Shown piece by piece: positions 23,919-33,530 of a stretch of 64,000 nucleotides of DNA; position 1 is the first letter of the stretch, and every line of letters starts with the position of its first letter. The stretch is from NCBI RefSeq assembly GCF_030272615.1, contig NC_081408.1, forward strand, positions 399,431,889 through 399,495,888, read 5' to 3'. Source of the DNA: Cryptomeria japonica. Taxonomy: Eukaryota; Streptophyta; Pinopsida; Cupressales; Cupressaceae. Below the pieces are notes generated by a model that saw only the letters and a list, made by a program, of their open reading frames with translations, was not told where the DNA came from and searched no databases. Position numbers and translations under genes: made by a program.

Positions 23919-23964
23919 GGGGCATTACATTTGGTATCAGAGCTTAAGTTTAATGTAATGCCCC
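23919..23964. other. Flipped primer-binding site between 11-bp inverted repeats
   Basis: GGGGCATTACA (23919-23929) and TGTAATGCCCC (23954-23964) are perfect inverted repeats around a 24-base spacer. The spacer has the initiator Met PBS, TGGTATCAGAGC (23932-23943), on the plus strand. The gag-pol it should prime is on the minus strand, so the PBS points the wrong way. Turning the spacer round gives the normal order of LTR end, TT, PBS. Confidence 0.8.
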
Positions 23965-24059
23965 GTCAGTAACCCTTAGGAAATTCAGGTGTTAAACTCC
24001 CGCTATGTTATTAGATGTACTAAGGTTTAATTCATGCATTTAAAAAAAAAAAATTATTC
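23954..24059 (-). repeat. Gypsy 5' LTR remnant
   Basis: About 106 bases matching the terminal foldback of the 3' LTR (15840-15932), but with the interior in the opposite orientation. Similarity stops at about 24059, where the purine-rich host tract resumes. Confidence 0.6.
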
Positions 24060-25740
24060 TAGCATTCTTTGGAACAAGGTCTTGCAATGTTTGGGGTTAT
24101 GGGGATTGTGTGCTAGAGGAGGATATGGACTGTTCAACTTGGGTGGGTGGAGGAATGGGGGATTCATGAAGCTTAGAGGATCGAGGTTTGTCATGTTTTG
24201 GAGGCCATGGAGGTGGATGTATTACATGGGAAGGTTGTGCAACTTTATTTGGAGGTGTGGATTTTGTCTCCTTTGCTAATAATCCTTGGGAAATTTTATG
24301 AAAAATGGACCTGGAGGATGTGGATAGTGTGAATTTTGATGGAGTGATTTGTGATTTGTGAGGATTAGAACTATATGGAGGTATATGATTAGATGAGAGA
24401 TTAAGATTAAGGCTTGGGGGATTAAGTGAAGGATTAGGATTATGAGAGAGATTTGGATTAGGTAGAGGATTATGATTAGATGGAAGATTAGGATTGTAGT
24501 ACAAGGAAATTGGATTATGGATGGAGGTGATGGAGGGGTTATAAAAATATGAGGATTGGGATGTGGACAAAGGAGAAATGGAGGTATAGATGCTGGAAGG
24601 GAGGGATATGTGGGTGAGGGATAAAATATAGATATGGATGAGGAATAAGATAGATTTCCCTTGTCAAAGGTAGCAAAAGGATAAGAATTGGGAGATAGCT
24701 TGGGATTGGATATAATTGGTTGAGGTGGAATGGATCGAGATATGGTATATGGACTGGAGGTAATGGGATTGACTTGGTAAATGGGTTGGGGTGGGAGACA
24801 TGAATAGGCGGAAATTGGATAAATTTGAGATGTGGATGAGTTGGATTGGTATGATTGATAGGTTGGTTGGGTTGGAGGTATGGTTTGAGGAATGGTGTTT
24901 GACATAGATCCTTGAACTTCCATAACCATTTTTGCAATCCAGACCATGATGTTTGGATGTGGGTATTGGAGTTAGATTAGATAAGATATTGGATGATGAT
25001 TGGAATTGGGAATTGATGAGATTTGGAAGGTGAGGTTTTGAGATGATTTTAGATGGGGTTTAGGTTAGAAGAATGTAATAATGGAGGAAAGTTTGGTCGA
25101 GATATTTTAATTGTTTTTGGAGGATAAAGGAGGCTTGAAAGATGAAGGATGAATTTTCTTATTTAACGAGGATTGGGAATTGGAGGTTTGGTTGAGATAA
25201 GTGAATGACTATTGGGTGATTTATTTTGGATGAAGACCTAGATGGATTGGATTAGGATTTGGTTTGAATGGGATTATATTGACAAGGGGATTGAATTAAG
25301 ATGATGATGAATGATGGGGACTAAGAATGGAAATGGATAGGAGATGATTAGGAAAAAGATGCATGATGGGGATTGTATTAAGAGAAGTGGATTTCAATGT
25401 GGATTATGGAGGTTGATTAGGATAAGAATTAGGAATAGATTAAGAAAATTGATGAGGATTAGATTCCTAATGGATGGACTAGGGGTAATCATGATAGGAG
25501 GAATTATTAGGATCATTAGGAAGATGGTTAGGAGATGATGATTGGGATAAAGTGATTATTAGAATTGGATGGGTAATTAGGATGATTAAGGAGGTGATTA
25601 GGATGATTAAGGAGGTGGTTAGGCTTAGAGAATTATGATGGTGATTATGATGAGAGGTATGATCAGGACGTGGTTCATAGGCAAAATATTTGACTTGGAG
25701 TTGATGTGGAAAGTTTGACTTGGAGGACACCTAGACTTAA
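24060..25740. other. Purine-rich tract, right half
   Basis: Same GGATTAGG/GGATGG-type composition as 12480-15783, interrupted by the Gypsy element. The minus-strand frame 24947-24276 is described separately. Two near-identical units containing GGTGATTAGGATGATTAAGG lie around 25580-25620. Confidence 0.6.
24276..24947 (-). CDS. Unrecognised Ser/Pro-rich frame in the pyrimidine-rich strand
   Basis: 223 codons from ATG 24947-24945. It begins MVWIAKMVMEVQGSMSNTI and goes on with Pro-, Ser-, Tyr- and Ile-rich sequence such as PPTQPTYQSYQSNSS. I recognise no domain. The bias follows directly from the pyrimidine-rich strand, where stop codons are rare, so openness is weak evidence for coding. The beginning is more varied than the rest and might be a gag-like remnant of a large non-autonomous element. 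A second frame (24570-24097) overlaps it with the same bias. Most likely not a functional gene. Confidence 0.25.
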   Translation of the reverse strand: MVWIAKMVMEVQGSMSNTIPQTIPPTQPTYQSYQSNSSTSQIYPISAYSCLPPQPIYQVNPITSSPYTISRSIPPQPIISNPKLSPNSYPFATFDKGNLSYSSSISIFYPSPTYPSLPASIPPFLLCPHPNPHIFITPPSPPSIIQFPCTTILIFHLIIILYLIQISLIILILHLIPQALILISHLIIYLHIVLILTNHKSLHQNSHYPHPPGPFFIKFPKDY

Positions 25741-27150
25741 ACAAATATTTTTTTTGATTTTTCAAATGTTTTCATTTTTTTTTTAGATTTTAAATGAAAA
25801 GACATGGTGAAATTCCGCCAAAAAAAATCACATTCTTCACTTGGATGAGTGTGTCCCCTTTTGGTTTCAAGTGGGGAAGGTATTCTAAACATTCAAACAC
25901 ATCAACAAGCCTACTCATGTGGGATTATAAATCCTTGTATGCACAAGACACCGAGAAAAGATAGCCAAAAAAGTTTTAGCTAGGCTTTACAAGCTCAACT
26001 AAGGGGTTAACTCTAAATATACAAGGTACATGAGGCCCAAGTTCGTAGATGAAAGAGAATAATGTCAAACAACTGAGAGGAGACAATAACCCAATCTCCA
26101 CCTTCAATTTCCAAAGGTATAAACTTCTTTGGGGCTTAGTCAAGATAGATAAGATTCTATTTCGAAAAGAGGTGTCTTTTGATTCACCCCTCGCTCTTTA
26201 TACTCTATTGGAACATGGGAGTTGAGGTCGTCCCTTAGGGTGATAGAATCCCCAAGAAAACCTCCTAAAAAAATAAAATAAGGACACTTATTTCTAGTAC
26301 ACTCAAGTTCACCTTAAGGCGTGATAAGGGAGCATATGTAATTGGATCTTGGCTTAAAAAATAGTTGTTTGTTTTAGATCACAATCCAAATATGAGAGGT
26401 TAATTTTAAGCCTAATTTTAAAATAAGAGGAAAAAATGCCAAAGATATTGTCTAAGGTAAAAAAATAATTGTGAAAATGGATTCCTTATATCTTTCTATT
26501 AAATTAAAAAAGAAAAAAAAATTTCTCGAAAATAATTTTGTATGCTAAATTTATGTGTGTTTTAATATTGCAAAGAAGGGTTGAATTTGAGCACATAAAA
26601 ATGAGTATTGGAGAAAAATTTGGAAAAATCATTTTCACCACCCCCGGTCATCTTTCCAATGCATTTTGAAAATAAAAAATCCGACTTGTTTTGCAAAAGT
26701 TACACCCCTTTTAGTAAAACTACCTATTTTAATAGGGTGTGCATAGAAGGAAAGGGGCTTGATTAAGCCCCTAAATGCTAAAATTTTAGCCCCTAGGTGA
26801 CCAAGTGTTTCATAGGCTTGTGACCATAGATTGGGTGTTTAGAAGCTTAGCCCCTAGTCTTCCATATGACTAGGGGTTGACCTGCAAAAAAAATTAAAAA
26901 ACTAAAGAATTCAATATAAAAAATTAAAACAAGATTTAATAGTTTTTTTTTCTTATTTTAAAAGCGTAAAAGGAATGTCAATTCCGCACACTATAGAATA
27001 TGTGAAAGTAGCATATTTAAGAATGACAACATTTTATAATTAGCCATGATTTTTAACAAATTGAAACCAAATATGTTTTAAATGAAAAAAAAAAGCAGGA
27101 ACCAAGATAAGATAACATGTGCATAATCAACTGTCGCCGAAGACATAGAT
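25741..27150. other. Unassigned AT-rich sequence
   Basis: No coding motif. Homopurine/homopyrimidine runs near 25745-25790 and 26500-26530. Nothing else recognised. Confidence 0.5.
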
Positions 27151-27168
27151 TTAGGCACAATAATTTTA
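27151..27168. repeat. SINE 1 target-site duplication (left)
   Basis: TTAGGCACAATAATTTTA, identical to 27479-27496 (18 bp). Confidence 0.9.
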
Positions 27169-27478
27169 TTTTATTTTTATGGAGGTCCAGACCTATGAGC
27201 ACGACATCCCAGCAAGGGCATGAAGCCCGCGAGCTGCCAACCCAACGATGGCCTTCAAGAAGTATTTTTTGCCACCCGATACGTGGGCACGAGCCAATAG
27301 GCTGAACCTCTTCGGCTAAGAGCCAAGGACTAAGGGGTATCCATTTCGCCAAATTCGCCCGGGGCACGATCCCCACCTCATCCCTTATGATGTCAAAGCC
27401 TTGCACTCAGCAAGACTTGATCCCTAGTGGGCTCATTTGGAGCCATTCAACTTCACCAGTAGACCAAGGGCCCATTGA
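27169..27478 (-). mobile_element. SINE 1, tRNA-derived
   Basis: A 310-bp, comparatively GC-rich block with perfect 18-bp direct repeats on both sides. On the minus strand it shows an RNA polymerase III A box (TGGTCTACTGG, 27466-27456) and a B box (GATCAAGTC, 27422-27414), 33 bases apart as in tRNA genes. It ends in an AT-rich tail (ATAAAAATAAAA) next to the duplication. Long duplications, tRNA-like head and A-rich tail are the signs of LINE-driven SINE insertion. I cannot place it in a named family. Confidence 0.8.
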
Positions 27479-27496
27479 TTAGGCACAATAATTTTA
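27479..27496. repeat. SINE 1 target-site duplication (right)
   Basis: Perfect match to 27151-27168. Confidence 0.9.
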
Positions 27497-28162
27497 ATTT
27501 ATTTTTTTAAAGAAACTTGACATAGCTTATAAATATTTTTCAATGATTTAAAAAAAACAACAACATGTAATGCCATGGTTTTCAATGATAATACCATAAT
27601 TTTAAACTTGTGGTATATACACATGGGTTGAAAACCCTATGCATATATGTCAATCACCCATACAAACAATGTATGTATACTCACATATGTGATATACACA
27701 TAAAATAAATGTATAAAACAATATACATTGTTAAATACGTTCTTAAAAAGAAAAACCTCTTTAGATACTCCCTGTGTATATGTTCACGTGATATGTATGT
27801 ATTTTTTTATGAAATCCTATATTCATTGTGCATATATCCAGTGACCTGCAAATTTAAAGGAACTTACAAATGTATTAGAAAATATGTCATATTGTATGGG
27901 CTCATGGATTTTCGTACAATGGGGTCTTGGGATCCCTAAAAAAATTTTTGTAAAATTTGATAGTAACAAAAATATGACAAATTATTTATCAAAAGTTGTC
28001 TCTCAGTCTTATTAAACACAATTGTGGGGTTATTTTTGTGATTTTGAAAGTTGTCCTCCAATATCCCCTCAAAAAAGACTTTTAACCTGCAAAATTAGAC
28101 TCCCAAAAACTCAAAATAACACACGTTAGTAGTATCGATACACGTCAAGTTCACCAAAACAA
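27497..28162. other. Unassigned AT-rich sequence
   Basis: No gene, repeat or motif recognised. Confidence 0.5.
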
Positions 28163-29061
28163 ATGCATGCAAATTTAATAAGTGAAATATTCATATAAAC
28201 TTAGCCTATTCAAACAAACACATGCAAAACTCAAAATGATAAGTAAGTTGATATGTTGATTGGTTGGATGTGGTTGCTCATTTCTCCAATAGCAAGATGG
28301 TGTGATCAGAGTGATTGAGTGATGAAATGGGCAACTTAAGGATAACATATGAAGAGAATTTGAAAATGAGAGAGGAGGCCTCAATTTATAGTTTTTTCAT
28401 TAGTAAAATCAATGGCTAAGATTCAATATCAAATGGAGGGTCAGGATTGAATGAGAGTATGGTCCTAGATTTGGAAGCGTAGCCTTCTTACATGTGTCAC
28501 AAGGAGAAGTGAGGTGTAATGGCTAAGTGTGCTCACACATGTGTGAGCACACATGGGGAATCTCGTGAAAGAGACATGTCTATGGTCCATGTGTAAGAGA
28601 TAGGTTGACTTATGAAAGTGACATGTGTAGAAGGTAGGGGGATTGTGAAAGTGACATGTCAATGACATGAGTAAGAGGTAGGGTGGCCATGAGGCGACCT
28701 TTCATGCTCACACATGTGAGCAAGATGAGGGTAGGGACACTTGTCACATGATGGCAAGTTTAGATATTGATCCATGTAAATGGATTCAAGGGCTAGGATT
28801 AAGTGGTTAGCAATTGAGGTGAGGTAGAATTTAATAATAGGGAAAATGGTAATGGGGTTTAATTAACTTAAATTAATTAATTAATTGGTTTGGTAGGAGT
28901 ATTTGTAGGATAAGGTTAGGCATAATCAAATAAATGTAAACTTATTTAATTAAGGGTGATGGCTAAAGATAAAAGATCAATTAAATAAATAATAATATTT
29001 ATTTAATTGGCTAGAATGTGATAAGGTCAAGTATGGTCAGGTATGGATGAATTTAGGCATC
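28163..29061 (-). repeat. LTR-like repeat copy B (empty Copia-1 site)
   Basis: About 900 bp collinear with copy A (3792-4246 plus 10646-11145). It has no insertion where copy A carries Copia-1; the site is AAAGT at 28615-28619. The right end reads on the minus strand like a decayed TGTAGACACC LTR start, with a purine-rich stretch (AAGGAAGGAG) just beyond it. No clear target duplication flanks it, so whether it pairs with copy A as one element is open. Confidence 0.7.
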
Positions 29062-29368
29062 TAAACTCCTTCCTTGAACTCCACCTCTGTAGAAGATAAA
29101 AGAAAGAGATATGATAAAAAGGCAGCATTGACCCCCTTGCAACAAAAATATGGAGGGGGCAACAACAATCCCCTTGCAGTGACATCCAACCATTCTTGCC
29201 CAAACCATCTCCACCTAAATAGGAGAAGTCACCACCTCTATAGGAAAGGCGATAAAAGAAGATAGTTGAACATGAAACCAACCCTAAACTATCCCTACCT
29301 AAAAAGTCTCCACCTCCATAGCAGAGCTCTCCACCTCAATAGGAGAAACAAGAAGACAAGCTAGGGTA

Positions 29369-29373
29369 CTAGC
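29369..29373. repeat. Target-site duplication CTAGC (left)
   Basis: Equal to 30494-30498. Confidence 0.85.
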
Positions 29374-30493
29374 TGTAACAACCAAAAATTGAGAAAGGAA
29401 GGTGAAAGACCATAGGAGCAACCACTAAATCGAAATATATCACAATAGTTTTTAATAGTAAACAATGAAGGAAACATACTAATTCAATAAACATTGCTCT
29501 TCTCCTTCTTGTTAGTTGTGTGGGATGACCCTTAGAACCATAGCATAATACCCGTAGAATGATAGCACAATAATTCAAAGATCATGGTTGGTCATTATGG
29601 GAGATTGAGGTTGATTTTTATTCAGAGATTTTGGTAAATGATCGAGATTGAAAGTTCAACAAAAAGATCAACGATGGAGGATTGTTGAGACAAGTTGATT
29701 GAGAGATGATCACTCATGCGACTAAGATTAATTGGCAAGTTAACTCATTTGAATAAATTAGTTAGTGCATAGATGAGTTAGTCAAAAATAGTGATTTTGA
29801 TAAAGTTGGATTGACTAACTAGTTAGACAAAGGTGGTTGATGAGCTAGAGGACACAAGTAACTAGTGAAACCGAGAGTCAGTGGTAGCTAGAGAGAAGAG
29901 GATAATTAGTCAGTTTAGACATGTGTCGAAGGAGGATAAATGAAATTATCATTCATTTAATTTAATTTGGAGAGAATAGAAAATTGATATGTGAGAGAAA
30001 TTAAATTAATTAAATTAAGAAATTTCTTTAATTGAGAGGACATAATTAGTTAATTAATTTGAAACAATTATTTAATTATGGGAAGATAATATAAATTGAT
30101 TTGATTAAAAAATAAAGATTATGTAATTAAAGAGAATGAAGGGGATTCATTAAACAATAAAATTATTTAATTAATATAAGAGGAAAATTAGTTAATTAAA
30201 TAATTTGAAATAATTATTTAATTATGGGAATATAATTTTGATTAAACAATAAAGATTATTTAATTAAACTGACTGAAGGGGATTAATTAAACAATAATAT
30301 TATTTAATTAATATACGGGGAAAATTAGTTAATTAAGTAATTTAATTATGAAGTCAGGGAGAAATTTGAATTTTGAATTTGAAGTGGAGGAATGATGTTA
30401 AATTAATTAAATAATTAAAATTATTTAATTAATAAAGAAGAAGAATTAGTAAAATTAGAATTTACAGGGTCGAGACAATTTTAGGTGTCTACA
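29374..30493 (-). mobile_element. Solo LTR
   Basis: 1120 bp with ends TGTAACAACC and GGTGTCTACA, so TG...CA, and exact 5-bp duplications CTAGC. On the minus strand it starts TGTAGACACCTAAAATTGTC, similar to the end of copies A and B, which suggests minus orientation. The interior has repeated AT-rich units containing TTATTTAATTA (around 30040-30440). No coding sequence. Confidence 0.88.
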
Positions 30494-30546
30494 CTAGCGA
30501 CATAGACTCTCAACTAAAAATCAAAAGATAGTTTGATCTTTGAAGT

Positions 30547-30725
30547 TGAGTTTCATTCACTCTTTGAATTATTTTTTCCTCTATTAGTCTCTCCTCTTTC
30601 CATATATAAAATCCACTCTCTCAAGTTCATAAGGGAGAAATTTCTTTTGCATACTCAAGCTTTGAGTCATTTCGAAGAAGCTTTCTCCCCTATGATAGGA
30701 GGATTAGGTTTCCTTTGTAGATTTT
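30547..30725 (+). repeat. Dispersed repeat fragment (partner at 59257)
   Basis: CATTCACTCTTTG, then TTCATAAGGGAGAA, then AAGAAGCTTTCTCCCC occur in the same order and spacing as at 59257-59395. A TATATAAA box lies at 30603-30610 in this copy. It may be a retroelement LTR piece. Confidence 0.55.
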
Positions 30726-33085
30726 TGTGAGAATATATATCCCCACTTGTCAAAATTTTGTCACCTTTAGATGATTGCATACCTTACTATAAACCCTAAT
30801 CCAAAATCATCATATATAGACTCTCCCCTTGCTTATATTTATATAGCACATTAAATTAATTTTATCTTGCTCACTGATTGCACCATTTGGTTTCCATCAA
30901 GCGGACTATCCCAAGTATGGAAAAGGAGAAGATTTTATAAAAAAATATGGATCATATAACGACACACTTAAAAGTTTTGCACAAGAAACCTCAAATATTC
31001 TTCTAGGTAGTCATTTATTTTGAAAGGGCAATCTCTTTATGCAAAATTTGGGTTTGTTAGTAGTTAGATTGCACACTATTATCTAATAATTGTAATATTA
31101 TAATATTATTTTGTTATTTTAGTTTAGATCTACTATTGTTTTCTAATTTAAATTAGAGTTGGATCACTTTCTTTAATTTCCTTGCAAATATGGGTTCATT
31201 TGAAAAGATTTATTAAAAATAAAATAAATAATAGTATAGATTGAATTTGAAAATCTATATAGGAGTTGTTATTTGCATGTAGCTAATTAATTCACAATTA
31301 AAATTAGGAAAAAGTAGATCTAAAATCCCTTTGCATACATTTTAATTTCTAAGTGTAGTTATAATCATTAAAACATTTATAAAAGTAAAATTGAAAGATA
31401 AAATCTGTAAAAACCATCAAAAGGCATTCAATGAAAAATTAACTCAACTAAACTTTTCAAAACTCATCCGTGTTCAACTTTCCCATATCTCACTTATATT
31501 GTTATTTCAAATATATCCAAGGATTAAGGAAAATTAGATAAATCTATATTTGGATGAAATTCAAGAAAACATGCCCCTTTTAGGCACATTCAAGAAGAGA
31601 ACAAACAAGGGAAAATAAGCAAAGAGTCTCACATAAGAGAGAGTATCTTCTAGACAAATCTCATTAAACTTATTAACACCATATTCAAAATAATAATACT
31701 ACAACAAGACATAAGAAAGCATGCAAACATACCAACTATCCAACACCCAACCACACAAATCAAGATATAATGATTTGATGTATTCATCTATCCTTATGAA
31801 ATGAATGAAACTACTGATTTGATTCATATCAACAATGATATTATCACTCTTTTGACTCCCCATGTTCAAGAAGAGGGTAGTCAATTTATCTTCCTATTAC
31901 TTGATTGGCTATTTCCATGAGAGTAAGAGTAGTTGGATTTTGCCCATTAACCAAACACGTGCACTAAAATGTGTTGTTATTTTTAGGGTGTGTAGATTTA
32001 CAATATCATGCATTTTAGTGAAATTGATGTACATAAAAAATACTTCTAAAAAATATTTTCTCATTTCCATATTTTTTCCTTTTGTTATTGTCATTCCATT
32101 TATTCTATTATGCCTATGGTACCTCCAAAATATGTTCGCATAGGCAACATAGTAGGGATAGGGTATCCTTTTTGAATTTAAACCTCCATCATTTGTAGAT
32201 ATAACTTTGAAACTCCCTTGGAAAAATATTTCAAATAAGCATGTGAAGACACCAACTCAAATGGAGGGCAATAGAAATTACACAATTATACCACTTCCAA
32301 TGACTCAATTTAAAGCTAAGATACTATTCTTGAATCAAACCTAAATCTAACTAGGACATGAAGGATCATTATTTGGTAAAAAATTCACCAAGTCCATCCC
32401 ATGAAAATATATAGAGACATTGTCACCCAAATCAACAAAAAAGTGATAAACTCAAACAAGACTTAATTCAGGATCCTAAGAAACTCAAGAAGGCCTTGAC
32501 ATGGCCTTTCAAGATGAAAAGATACAATAAAATAATAAATACTAAAAATATTTTCTAAAGAAAGAACCAATGACACTACTCAAACCTCGCATTGAATAAG
32601 ACACATCTCTTGATAAAGGAACATAAAAATTATGAGAAACTACTCTTAAAGAACTTAAATCGACTTAGGTGAAAAAAATCAACCCTTAAGGAGTCTTTGT
32701 ATCTCAAAATTCATAAACCCTTTTCAAGTACATAACTTGAATACCTTAATGAGTCTTTGTATCTCAAAATTCATCTTTTCAAGTTACAATTTCCTCTCCC
32801 TAAAATTTCAAAATTCAAAGGAGTAAGAAGTCATAACTCTAATATGAGGGCTTATAAATGGTAGTGTGGTTTTTCCTTCCTTCAGATAGTGTGGTAGTGT
32901 TTTTTTTTTATCAAAATTGGAAGGCATCATTCTAGATTGGTATTATTATCTCCCAGAGGCATCAATCCATTCATTTTGACAACTTATTAGTGAGTTTTTC
33001 ACTACCTTTGACATGAAAAAAATAGTAAAATAATAATCCTAACCATCAAGAAAAAGGCCAACAATTCAACATGACACGCTTTATC
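30726..33085. other. Unassigned AT-rich sequence
   Basis: No motif recognised. Confidence 0.5.
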
Positions 33086-33530
33086 ACATGATGGACAAAA
33101 TTTATCTATTATTAACATGTGCACCAAACATAGATCATAGGGAATTATATGATCTCTTCTTAAAAGCCCTAAACAAGGATATAAGGGAGGAGGTTCAAAA
33201 TTCCCTACAAAATATATGGAGAGGCCCTTAAAAGTGTCTTAAGAATAAATGAATTCACTATTGATAATGGAATAAAGAAATCTAGTACCAAAGAAAGGTT
33301 GGTCACACACAAAAATAATAACCCTTCTACACCTACAATACTAAAGAAAAATAATTGTAGAATAACCACCGATGGAGTTACAAACATATTGCCACCCAAG
33401 AAAAATAATGATTATGTTTGTGACAAAAGCTACACAAATTTCCTAACAATTCACAATTGGTAATAACCCTACCAAAAAGCTCTAGAGTATTTCCTTAAAA
33501 AGTATTGCACATTCCATAAAGTTATGTAGA
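33086..33530 (+). pseudogene. Possible decayed gag-like coding remnant
   Basis: The plus strand keeps protein-like sense over more than 100 codons with frame changes: TIDHRELYDLFLKALNKDI, then an open stretch from about 33228 to the stop near 33464 (LKSVLRINEFTIDNG and on to LPPKKNNDYVCDKSY). In another frame it is followed by LEYFLKKYCTFHKVM. The last piece recalls the C-x2-H knuckle that starts many Gypsy gag zinc regions (CxFH), but the rest of the knuckle is not visible. I cannot name the family, and this may be chance in AT-rich sequence. Confidence 0.3.

Larger units (their letters stand above)
15784..24059 (-). mobile_element. Tekay-like chromodomain Ty3/Gypsy retrotransposon
   Basis: On the minus strand: a remnant of the 5' LTR (23954-24059), a rearranged primer-binding site, a single gag-pol frame (23788-19136), a polypurine tract and a 3.3-kb 3' LTR (19100-15784). 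Domain order is gag, protease, RT, RNase H, integrase, chromodomain, which defines a chromovirus. The long LTRs and C-terminal chromodomain suit the Tekay/Del lineage (inference). The 5' LTR lacks all but about 106 bp, so there is no target duplication to read. It is inserted in the purine-rich tract. Confidence 0.9.

Noticed and set aside
3792..29078. Copies A and B as the two LTRs of one giant element with TTCCTTGAA target duplications
   Set aside because: TTCCTTGAA does occur near both outer edges (3783-3791 and 29070-29078), but on the right it aligns with the polypurine-like stretch beyond copy A, no CA end adjoins it, and there is no primer-binding site by copy B.
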